Shown here piece by piece: positions 28,739-35,591 of a DNA stretch of 64,000 nt. Below the pieces are notes generated by a model. That model did not search any database and was not told the origin of the DNA. It was given only the letters and a program-made list of their open reading frames with translations. The stretch's first letter is position 1. Each line of letters opens with the position of its first letter. Source of the DNA: an uncultured Synergistales bacterium (GTDB lineage Bacteria; Synergistota; Synergistia; Synergistales; Aminobacteriaceae); the NCBI GenBank assembly GCA_905234075.1, contig CAJOGI010000008.1, positions 1 to 64,000 on the forward strand, in the 5' to 3' direction. The translations under genes and the position numbers were made by a program.

Positions 28739-28939
28739 TTGAGATTATTTATAACAACTCTTTCATTGCTCTGCGTGATAGCGTTCGGCTACGCGCTTGC
28801 GGGCTACGGAAGTTCATTAATGGGCGGAGCAATTAATACGGACTACGTAATAAAAGGACTTGGAGCCGGAATTATCTGCGGCGGCCTTGCTATGATTTTA
28901 TGGTACAGGCATAGAAAAGATTTTTTTGATGAAGAGTGA
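28739..28939 (+). CDS. Small two-helix membrane protein
   Basis: Not assigned to a family. From a TTG at 28739 it is 66 residues with two hydrophobic segments (LFITTLSLLCVIAFGYALAG and GLGAGIICGGLAMILWY) and a charged tail (RHRKDFFDEE). An in-frame TTG at 28721 is unlikely because the GGAGG site (28725-28729) lies within it. A TATAAT at 28702-28707 may be its promoter, back to back with the peptidase promoter. Confidence 0.55.
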   Translation: MRLFITTLSLLCVIAFGYALAGYGSSLMGGAINTDYVIKGLGAGIICGGLAMILWYRHRKDFFDEE

Positions 28940-29015
28940 GGGGTAAAATTTGTTTTTGCTATAATTTCAAGACTCGTATAGTTCTAATTTTATGACGTAA
29001 GGAAAACGCAGGCTT

Positions 29016-29471
29016 ATGACAGAAAAAGAAATTTGGGGATTTGTTGATGAGTGCCTAGAAAATTATCCGGCAAACTTGGCCCGACTCGACACAATGAAAA
29101 AGAATTTGCAGATTCTTCGTATGCGTGGCGATGTTCAGGCACAGAACTATGTCAGAATTTATAATAACGACAGCAGAACGCGCCATTCTGATCCCGTTCC
29201 GATATACGTGGAAAGTATCCAGCGTATTGAAAAAGAAATCGAAAGACTGACTCAAATAACAGAACCGATCACGAGAATGATTGAAGATTTGAGGAGTCCT
29301 TATTCTCTTGACTCATCATTAAATTCAGATTTTTTGGAGATTATGGGACTGGGCTATTTCGGCCGAAATAATGTTGCAAGTATTCTTGACACTACGGGCA
29401 TGAGCCGTGCCGGATATTTCCGCAAAAAAAAGCAGCTTGCGGGACTTGCCCGAAGCTACTTAGGACTTTAA
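29016..29471 (+). CDS. Putative HTH regulator, ArpU/RinA-like
   Basis: A 151-residue soluble, mostly helical protein. A central region with IQRIEKEIERLTQI looks like a coiled coil, and the C-terminal VASILDTTGMSRAGYFRKKK resembles a sigma region 4-like helix-turn-helix. Size and layout recall phage late-gene regulators of the ArpU/RinA type, but no phage gene is near. TGcTATAAT (28957-28965) is a plausible promoter. Confidence 0.4.
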   Translation: MTEKEIWGFVDECLENYPANLARLDTMKKNLQILRMRGDVQAQNYVRIYNNDSRTRHSDPVPIYVESIQRIEKEIERLTQITEPITRMIEDLRSPYSLDSSLNSDFLEIMGLGYFGRNNVASILDTTGMSRAGYFRKKKQLAGLARSYLGL

Positions 29472-29500
29472 TAGGGAGCTAGAAAATTTTTTCGTGAATT

Positions 29501-30940
29501 TTACTTTTCTGCTAATTTCATAATCTCGTCATAAACAAACTGAACTTTTGTTCCGATTACAACCTGAACATTATTTTTTGAAGGTTTTACAACTCCAAGA
29601 ACACCGGCGGAATTAATTTTCGCATCGTCAACTCGTGAGCCGTCGTCAACAGTTGCTCGGATTCTTGTCGCGCAGTAGCTGAAGTCCTTAATGTTATCGA
29701 AGCCGCCAAGTCCTTCAAGAATCATTTTTGCCATGTCCTTGTAATTATTGCTCGTAACTATTACAGCCTTCTTTGCCTTAGCTTCAGCATCTTCGCGTCC
29801 CGGCGTTTTTAAGTCGAAAGTTTTTATAGCCCACGTAAAAACAAAATAATATATCACTGCAAACACAAGCCCGATCGGAATTATTAACAGCGGATTGACA
29901 GCCATCGGGGCTTTGAAGCTCAAGATATAGTCAACAAGTCCGGCACTGAAATTAAATCCGCAGCGCACAGGAAGATATGCGCAGACCGCCGCAGAAATTC
30001 CCGTCAAGACCGCGTGAATTAAATATAATCCCGGAGCAAGGAACATGAACGAAAATTCTATAGGCTCTGTTATTCCCGTGAAGAACGACGCAAGAGCACC
30101 GGCTAACAATAAACTCGCGGCCATGTTCTTCCTTTCGGAGTTGGCTGCTTTGTACATCGCGTAAGCTCCAGCGACAAGACCGAACATCATAACCGGGAAA
30201 AATCCCGTCATATATATTCCCGTGACTCCTAAAGTTCCAGTACCTGCCCAGAAGTTTCCTAAGTCATTAATTCCTGCCGTATCGAACCAGAAAACCGCAT
30301 TCAAGGCATGATGAAGTCCGAGAGGTATTAATGCCCTGTTCAACATTCCGTAAATTCCCGCGCCTATAGGGCCAAGACTTAAAGTATAAATTCCAAAGTT
30401 CACGAGTGCGCCGTAAAGCATGGGCCAGACGTAATATAAAATTATGGACACGACTATCGACACTGCGGCGGTAACGATCGCGACACACCTCTTGCCGCTG
30501 AAAAATGCAAGGCCCTCAGGAAGCTCCGTATGCTTAAATTTATTGAAGCACTCTGCGCCGATTATACCGGCTAAAATTCCGATGAAAGCATTTTGAATTT
30601 TTCCAAACGCCGCCGGAACTTGAGCAGCTTCAACTTTCGTGTACATGGCTATTGCATTCGTAGATAGCAGCGTCGTAATCATCAGCCAAGAGACTAGGCC
30701 GGCAAGAGCCGATGTTCCGTCCTGCTCATCCGCCATTCCGATTGATACGCCGAGCGCAAAAAGCAAAGGAATTTGATCGATTATTGCTGAAGCCGCCTTA
30801 ATGCAGAACGCTGCGACTATGCTGTTGCTCCCCCAGCCTACAGGGTCAATCCAGTAGCCTATGCCGTATAAAATTCCTGCAACAGGAAGACACGCCACAG
30901 GGAGCATCAAAGATCGCCCGATCTTTTGAAGATACTTCAT
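29501..30940 (-). CDS. PTS EIICB, N-acetylglucosamine type
   Basis: Membrane permease and phosphocarrier that imports and phosphorylates an amino sugar, 479 residues. The IIC domain (about 1-375) has many hydrophobic segments, GITEP at 289-293 and GLHHALNAVFWFDTAG, close to NagE. The IIB domain (about 395-479) carries its phosphorylation Cys423 in YCATRIR. No IIA domain is fused, so a separate EIIA is needed. The substrate is assigned by similarity only. Confidence 0.85.
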   Translation of the reverse strand: MKYLQKIGRSLMLPVACLPVAGILYGIGYWIDPVGWGSNSIVAAFCIKAASAIIDQIPLLFALGVSIGMADEQDGTSALAGLVSWLMITTLLSTNAIAMYTKVEAAQVPAAFGKIQNAFIGILAGIIGAECFNKFKHTELPEGLAFFSGKRCVAIVTAAVSIVVSIILYYVWPMLYGALVNFGIYTLSLGPIGAGIYGMLNRALIPLGLHHALNAVFWFDTAGINDLGNFWAGTGTLGVTGIYMTGFFPVMMFGLVAGAYAMYKAANSERKNMAASLLLAGALASFFTGITEPIEFSFMFLAPGLYLIHAVLTGISAAVCAYLPVRCGFNFSAGLVDYILSFKAPMAVNPLLIIPIGLVFAVIYYFVFTWAIKTFDLKTPGREDAEAKAKKAVIVTSNNYKDMAKMILEGLGGFDNIKDFSYCATRIRATVDDGSRVDDAKINSAGVLGVVKPSKNNVQVVIGTKVQFVYDEIMKLAEK

Positions 30941-30970
30941 GATAATAAATTTTTTCCTCCTTAAAAATTT

Positions 30971-31021
30971 TTTTTCACTCGGATATTATATTACCTCAAA
31001 AAATTTGCTCCAGTGAAAAAT
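30971..31021. promoter_or_regulatory. PTS promoter with flanking inverted repeat
   Basis: Minus-strand TATAAT (30990-30985) lies between TTTTTCACT (30971-30979) and its complement AGTGAAAAA (31013-31021). The inverted repeat surrounds the likely PTS promoter and could be an operator, which is inference. Confidence 0.35.
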
Positions 31022-31051
31022 TAATTTCTAAGTCTAAGTTAATTTCACTTG

Positions 31052-31060
31052 TGTTATAAT
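31052..31060 (+). promoter_or_regulatory. Extended -10 promoter of rpmH
   Basis: TGtTATAAT 47 nt upstream of rpmH, followed by a GAGAGGAG ribosome binding site. The -35 is weak. Confidence 0.55.
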
Positions 31061-31106
31061 TTCTCGCGTTATTTATTAATTTTAGAGAGGAGCATCTTCA
31101 CACAAA

Positions 31107-31247
31107 ATGAAAAAGGGAACTTATCAGCCCCATGTAATACCCAGAAGACGCAAAATAGGATTCTTAGCTCGTTCGGCCTCGCCATCGGGGCGCACAATTC
31201 TTCGCAACAGAAGACGCAAAGGACGCAAGTGTTTGACCCGTGTCTGA
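31107..31247 (+). CDS. rpmH: 50S ribosomal protein L34
   Basis: A 46-residue basic protein: MKKGTYQPHVIPRRRKIGFL, then an Arg/Ser-rich centre and RNRRRKGRKCLTRV. It is the first gene of the conserved rpmH-rnpA-yidD-yidC-jag cluster. Its 3' end overlaps the GTG start of rnpA by 8 nt. dnaA, often upstream, is absent here. Confidence 0.94.
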   Translation: MKKGTYQPHVIPRRRKIGFLARSASPSGRTILRNRRRKGRKCLTRV

Positions 31248-31581
31248 TATTGTCAGGCTCAAAAAAGGCTGGGAATTTGATTTGATATTCCGCACCGGTG
31301 TTCGTATCAACGGGGATCTGGTGCGGTTATTATATTTGAAGAGTGAGGAGAAAAACGAAATAAAATTCGGCTGCACAGTCGGAAAAAAATTGGGCAAAGC
31401 TCACGTCCGAAATCGCGGAAAAAGAATTTTGCGTGCGGCCTTCGTTCAGTTTTCAGGGAAATTAATTCCGGGTCTTCAAATAATTCTCAGCCTCAGAGAA
31501 AAAGGGCTTGACGTTAAAACTCAAGACATCGCTAGCGAGCTTGAAAAATTATTCAGGCGAAAGAAATTGTTGACAGTGTAA
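31240..31581 (+). CDS. rnpA: Ribonuclease P protein component
   Basis: Protein subunit that helps the RNase P RNA mature tRNA 5' ends, 113 residues from a GTG. It shows FDLIFRTGVRINGDLVRLLY and the RNR signature GKAHVRNRGKRILRAAF. The RNase P RNA gene is not in the window. Confidence 0.94.
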   Translation: MSDIVRLKKGWEFDLIFRTGVRINGDLVRLLYLKSEEKNEIKFGCTVGKKLGKAHVRNRGKRILRAAFVQFSGKLIPGLQIILSLREKGLDVKTQDIASELEKLFRRKKLLTV

Positions 31582-31585
31582 AATC

Positions 31586-31819
31586 ATGCTTTCCCGTCTG
31601 GCCGTAATATTAATTCGTGCGTATCAGCTTTTTATTTCGCCCTATCTGGGTAAGAACTGCCGCTTTTATCCGACCTGCTCAAGCTATGCCATTCAAGTTT
31701 ATGAAGAGTGGGGATTTCTGCGCGGCACGTGGCTGACGCTGAAACGGCTGGCGAAGTGCGGAGCATGGAACCCGGGAGGATACGATCCTCCGCCGAAAAA
31801 ATTAAGAGGTGAAAAATAA
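31586..31819 (+). CDS. yidD: Membrane insertion efficiency factor YidD
   Basis: A 77-residue protein with the family motif LFISPYLGKNCRFYPTCSSY and the Cys pair, followed by AIQVYEEWGFLRGTWLTLKR and NPGGYDPPP. It probably assists YidC-mediated insertion. It is 4 nt after rnpA and 2 nt before yidC. Confidence 0.94.
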   Translation: MLSRLAVILIRAYQLFISPYLGKNCRFYPTCSSYAIQVYEEWGFLRGTWLTLKRLAKCGAWNPGGYDPPPKKLRGEK

Positions 31820-31821
31820 TT

Positions 31822-32652
31822 ATGTGGGAACAGGCAAAATCCTTGCTGCTCGGTCTGCTTCAACTTATTCACAACACGATAACGGGCATCGGAATAGGCA
31901 GCAACTTTGCGTGGGGACTTGCGATAATAATTTTGACTCTGCTCGTCCGCGCCGCAATGCACCCGTTGACGCAAAAGCAAATGGTCAGTATGCAGAGAAT
32001 GCAGAAATTACAGCCCATGCTGAAAGTTTTGCAGGACAAGTACGGCGACGATAAAGACGCTCTCAACCGTGAAACAATGGCTTTATATAAAGAGCATAAA
32101 GTTAATCCGGCAAGCGGCTGTCTTCCGTTGTTGATTCAGCTTCCGATTTTTATTCTGCTCTACGGTGTCCTTTATGATTTAACTAAAACGGAAGCATTCA
32201 CTAACGTTACATTCTTGGGCGTGAACTTGGGCGGCAGCGTTTTAACGACCGTCGCGGACGCTCTGAATTTAGTTGACGAGGCCGGAGTGAGAATACCCGA
32301 TGAACAGTTAGGCTTTATCATGGTATTTTTCTCGTCGTTCACGAATTTGAGCTTATTATTTTCAAATATCGGCATGTGGATTTTTAATTTCATTCTGCTG
32401 ATTTTAATCGCGTGGCTTACATGGTACCAGCAGCATATTTCAAGCGCAGGCAATCCTCAAATGGCAATGATGAGCTGGTTTATGCCGCTGTTTTTAACTT
32501 TTATATGCTTCGGACTTCCAGGAGGAGTGCTTTTATACTGGGGCATATCGTCTTTAATGGGAATAGTTCATCAAGTTAGAGTCTCCCGTAAGACGAGCGA
32601 AGAAATGAAGACCAAACCTGTTTTATATCAGGAGAAGCCTAAAAACAGGTAG
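31822..32652 (+). CDS. yidC: Membrane protein insertase YidC
   Basis: Inserts membrane proteins alone or with Sec. It is 276 residues, the short form without the large periplasmic domain, with five hydrophobic segments. The conserved Arg of LLVRAAMHPLTQKQM (substrate groove) is present. NPASGCLPLLIQLPIFILLY and GLPGGVLLYWGISSLMGI are family signatures. The stop (AGG TAG) is followed by a single unit of the heptad repeat and then a terminator. Confidence 0.95.
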   Translation: MWEQAKSLLLGLLQLIHNTITGIGIGSNFAWGLAIIILTLLVRAAMHPLTQKQMVSMQRMQKLQPMLKVLQDKYGDDKDALNRETMALYKEHKVNPASGCLPLLIQLPIFILLYGVLYDLTKTEAFTNVTFLGVNLGGSVLTTVADALNLVDEAGVRIPDEQLGFIMVFFSSFTNLSLLFSNIGMWIFNFILLILIAWLTWYQQHISSAGNPQMAMMSWFMPLFLTFICFGLPGGVLLYWGISSLMGIVHQVRVSRKTSEEMKTKPVLYQEKPKNR

Positions 32653-32658
32653 GAGTCA

Positions 32659-32685
32659 GCCTGCCTGCTGCGGCAGGTGCTTTTT
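32659..32685 (+). terminator. Terminator-like hairpin after yidC
   Basis: CCTGCC, loop TGCTGC, GGCAGG, then TGCTTTTT. It may only attenuate, since jag follows in the same direction 36 nt later with its own AGAGGTGA site. Confidence 0.6.
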
Positions 32686-32720
32686 ATCTGTTAATTTTTT
32701 AATACAGAGGTGATGAATAA

Positions 32721-33497
32721 TTGATTCACGAAAAAAAAATCACGGTCGAGGCTTCAAGTATCGAGGAGGCTCTGAATGACGTTTCGGGCCGCTGGCAGAT
32801 TCCTGCTGAAAAACTTCACGCTGAAATAATCGGCGAGGAACGCAAGGGCTTTTTAGGTCTTGGCGGAAAAACTTTGAGGGTCGAAATCACTGCTAACCTT
32901 GATGAAAATCATGACGCTAAAGAAAATCGTCAGGATTTATTTTTGCGCGGTGCGGATTTTGTCAACGAGACATTGAAGTTAATGGATTTCAATGCTCAAG
33001 CGGTGATTTCCGAGAGCGACAAAAACACCTTAGACATTCAAGGCGAAGATGCTTCTGATTACGTTGTCGGACGCTACGGCGACGCGCTCAAAGGAATGGA
33101 ATATCTTGTCAATCTTGCGTTAAGAGACCCTAAATACGAGCCAAGAATTAAAATTGACAGCTGTGGCTACCGTGAACGCAGGACGAAAAGTCTTGAGAGG
33201 CTTGCTGAGGCTACGGCGCGGCAGGCTGTTAAGTACGGCCGTCCTGTAAGGCTTGAGCCTATGGCTAGCTGGGAACGCTGGGTCATTCACACGACGCTGA
33301 AGGACAGAAGCGACATAACGACCGAGTCAGTCGGCGAACCGCCGCTTAGAAAAGTTGTCGTTATGCCCAAGTATGATCCTGAACGCGATGGAGCGGCAGG
33401 CCCTGCAATGATGCGTGTAAGAGCGAGGCGCGAGAGAGTTAGCAGACCTGTCAGCAGACCTCCGCGAAGGGGCTCAAGACGTTCAGCAAAGCAATAA
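32721..33497 (+). CDS. jag: Jag/KhpB RNA-binding protein
   Basis: A 258-residue protein from a TTG. The Jag-N domain (KKITVEASSIEEALNDVSGR with KGFLGLGGKTLRVEI) comes first, then a KH-type domain around DASDYVVGRYGDALKGMEYL, then R3H (RRTKSLERLAEATARQAVKY). A basic Arg/Pro/Ser tail (about 45 residues) extends past R3H. The family acts in post-transcriptional control linked to cell division and envelope growth. Confidence 0.9.
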   Translation: MIHEKKITVEASSIEEALNDVSGRWQIPAEKLHAEIIGEERKGFLGLGGKTLRVEITANLDENHDAKENRQDLFLRGADFVNETLKLMDFNAQAVISESDKNTLDIQGEDASDYVVGRYGDALKGMEYLVNLALRDPKYEPRIKIDSCGYRERRTKSLERLAEATARQAVKYGRPVRLEPMASWERWVIHTTLKDRSDITTESVGEPPLRKVVVMPKYDPERDGAAGPAMMRVRARRERVSRPVSRPPRRGSRRSAKQ

Positions 33498-33529
33498 CCT
33501 CCTACCTCCTACTTCCTAACTCCTACCTC
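33498..33529 (-). repeat. Heptanucleotide repeat after jag
   Basis: CCTCCTA, CCTCCTA, CTTCCTA, ACTCCTA, CCTC on the plus strand, which is TAGGAGK-type repeat on the minus strand. This is the only copy oriented against its neighbouring genes. It begins at the jag stop. Confidence 0.85.
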
Positions 33530-33541
33530 AAAACTCAAGTG

Positions 33542-33569
33542 TCCGGGTGTGAAAGCCCGGCATTTTTTT
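33542..33569 (+). terminator. Terminator after jag
   Basis: CCGGG, loop TGTGAAAG, CCCGG, then CATTTTTTT. A standard intrinsic terminator. Confidence 0.8.
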
Positions 33570-33572
33570 CGG

Positions 33573-33581
33573 TGCTACAAT
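33573..33581 (+). promoter_or_regulatory. Extended -10 promoter of rapZ
   Basis: TGcTACAAT directly after the jag terminator, with GGAGGGAG and the rapZ ATG 27 nt later. Confidence 0.45.
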
Positions 33582-33608
33582 ATCCATTAAGGAGGGAGTA
33601 AAAAAATT

Positions 33609-34469
33609 ATGAAACAGTTTATAATCGTTACGGGAATGAGCGGAGCAGGAAAGACAATGACGTTAAAAGTTCTTGAAGATTTCGGCTTCATCACTATAGA
33701 TAATCTTCCGCCGGCTCTTTTGCCACAGCTGTTCACTCTCATATCTGAACGCCCTGAGGCATCAAAGAGCAGGGGTGTTGCCGCGACTGTCGATATTCGC
33801 AACGTTAGCAGGGATTTTGTCAAAGTCATTGATGAAATTTCAGACGCTTGGGAAGGCGTTGTGAAGGTCTTGTTTTTGACGGCTTCGGACGAGGAATTAT
33901 TGAGACGCTATGAAAGAACACGGCGTATTCACCCGTTAAGTCATGGACGTTCGACACGCGAGGGAATTATGACTGAAAGAGATTTGCTTGCTCCTGTTCT
34001 CGACAGAGCTGACATTATCATAGATACTTCTTTGATGGATTTACATCAGCACAGAGAAAGATTATTAAAAGAATTTTTCAATCAAAACGAGGGCGGAATT
34101 TCTATTTTAATAAGCTCGTTCGGCTATAAATACGGCGTTCCTCAAGACAGCAGTTTTGTTATGGACGTTCGCTGCCTGCCTAACCCTTATTATGTTGACG
34201 AATTGAAAAATTTAACAGGCGAGGACCAGCCGGTTAAAGACTTTTTATTAAAATTTCCTGAGACCCATAAATTTTTGGAGCTGACGAAAAATTTTCTTGA
34301 CTTCTTTATTCCGCAGTTCTTGAATAACGTGAGGGGACAGCTTCATATTTCAGTCGGCTGCACGGGCGGACGTCATCGTTCTGTTGCGGTGGCCGAGTGG
34401 CTAGGAGAATTTTATTCTAAAAATTACAGCGGCGTCTGCGTCATGCATAGGGACATAAAAAGCAGGTAG
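33609..34469 (+). CDS. rapZ: RNase adaptor / nucleotide-binding protein RapZ
   Basis: A 286-residue P-loop protein (GMSGAGKT at residues 8-15). It shows DNLPPALLPQLFTLI, RRIHPLSHGRSTREGI and the C-terminal SVGCTGGRHRSVAVAEWLGE. In enterobacteria RapZ controls glmS by binding small RNAs; in other bacteria its role is less clear. It is paired with yvcK as in most genomes. The stop (AGG TAG) begins a heptad repeat. Confidence 0.92.
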   Translation: MKQFIIVTGMSGAGKTMTLKVLEDFGFITIDNLPPALLPQLFTLISERPEASKSRGVAATVDIRNVSRDFVKVIDEISDAWEGVVKVLFLTASDEELLRRYERTRRIHPLSHGRSTREGIMTERDLLAPVLDRADIIIDTSLMDLHQHRERLLKEFFNQNEGGISILISSFGYKYGVPQDSSFVMDVRCLPNPYYVDELKNLTGEDQPVKDFLLKFPETHKFLELTKNFLDFFIPQFLNNVRGQLHISVGCTGGRHRSVAVAEWLGEFYSKNYSGVCVMHRDIKSR

Positions 34470-34494
34470 GAGTTAGGAGGCAGGAGTTAGGAGG
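34467..34494 (+). repeat. Heptanucleotide repeat, rapZ-yvcK junction
   Basis: TAGGAGT, TAGGAGG, CAGGAGT, TAGGAGG in tandem. The first unit is the rapZ stop codon and the last, followed by TAAAAAA, is the ribosome binding site of yvcK. Confidence 0.9.
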
Positions 34495-34501
34495 TAAAAA
34501 A

Positions 34502-35590
34502 ATGAGTTTTATTTTAGGCGTGGCGACAACGCTCGCTATTTTATTTTTATTCGGCCGGATTAAATTCAAGTCCGGCAGGCCCGTTATAGAACGCGCGATA
34601 ACCCGAAGGCTCTCAAACGGCCCTTATATTGTCGCGGTCGGAGGAGGCACGGGGCTTTCAACGCTATTAAGGGGAATAAAAGCCTTCACTCGAAATATTA
34701 CGGCCGTTGTCGCAGTTACTGACGAGGGCGGAAGCTCTGGACGAATACGCAACGAGTGGGGAATGCTGCCGCCCGGCGATGTCAGAAACTGTATAGCGGC
34801 ACTCGCTGAAAATGACAACGAGCTGAAAAAAATTCTTGACTTCAGATTTGACAGAGGCGAATTGTCCGGGCACAGTCTTGGAAATTTATTATTGCTTGCT
34901 GTAACTGAAATGAGCGGAGATTTCAGCACGGCCGTAGAAAAAATGAATCACTTATTATCAATTCGAGGGCGCGTCCTTCCCGTTACGACTGAGAGCATAA
35001 CTTTAATGGGCAAAACTAAGAGCGGCCTTGAAGTTAAAGGAGAGCTTGATATTTCTGAACATGGCAGCGAACTTGACGAGATATGGCTTGAGCCTATGAA
35101 CGCACGGCCCCTGCCTGACGTTTTGAACGCAGTTGACGAGGCCGACGTAATTTTACTGGGGCCCGGAAGTTTATTTACGAGCGTAATTCCTAATTTATTG
35201 CTGCCGGATTTCGCGGATAAATTAAAAGACGCTCAAATCCCTAAAATTTATATCTGCAACTTAATGACGCAGCCTGACGAGACGCAGGGCATGAATATTT
35301 TACAGCATATCGAATGGGTAAGCGTCGCGCTCGGCTGTCCTCCAGATTTCGTCATAGCTAACAGCGAGCCCATTCCTGAAGATATTATCAGGGCATATAA
35401 AGAAAAAGGCGCGTCGCCGTTATTCCTTGACTATCATCAAAGAGAAGCGATAAAAGATATGGGCTGTATATGCGTTGAAGCTCCTATCATGTCAGTTTTT
35501 GAAAACGAAAAAGAAGGCCGTGTCATGAGGCACGACCCGCAAAAACTTGCTTCGGCAATTTTTAGACTCGTCAGAAAATTAGACGATTAG
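34502..35590 (+). CDS. yvcK: Gluconeogenesis factor, YvcK/CofD-like
   Basis: A 362-residue UPF0052 protein. An N-terminal hydrophobic segment (FILGVATTLAILFLFGRIKF) precedes the domain IVAVGGGTGLSTLLRGIKAF with DEGGSSGRIRNEWGMLPPGD. YvcK binds UDP-sugars and supports peptidoglycan synthesis during gluconeogenic growth in Firmicutes. whiA, which often follows, is absent. Confidence 0.9.
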   Translation: MSFILGVATTLAILFLFGRIKFKSGRPVIERAITRRLSNGPYIVAVGGGTGLSTLLRGIKAFTRNITAVVAVTDEGGSSGRIRNEWGMLPPGDVRNCIAALAENDNELKKILDFRFDRGELSGHSLGNLLLLAVTEMSGDFSTAVEKMNHLLSIRGRVLPVTTESITLMGKTKSGLEVKGELDISEHGSELDEIWLEPMNARPLPDVLNAVDEADVILLGPGSLFTSVIPNLLLPDFADKLKDAQIPKIYICNLMTQPDETQGMNILQHIEWVSVALGCPPDFVIANSEPIPEDIIRAYKEKGASPLFLDYHQREAIKDMGCICVEAPIMSVFENEKEGRVMRHDPQKLASAIFRLVRKLDD

Positions 35591-35591
35591 A

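Noticed and set aside
30941-31106. Chromosome origin next to rpmH
   Set aside because: No dnaA gene and no DnaA boxes (TTATCCACA) are present, although rpmH-rnpA often marks oriC.
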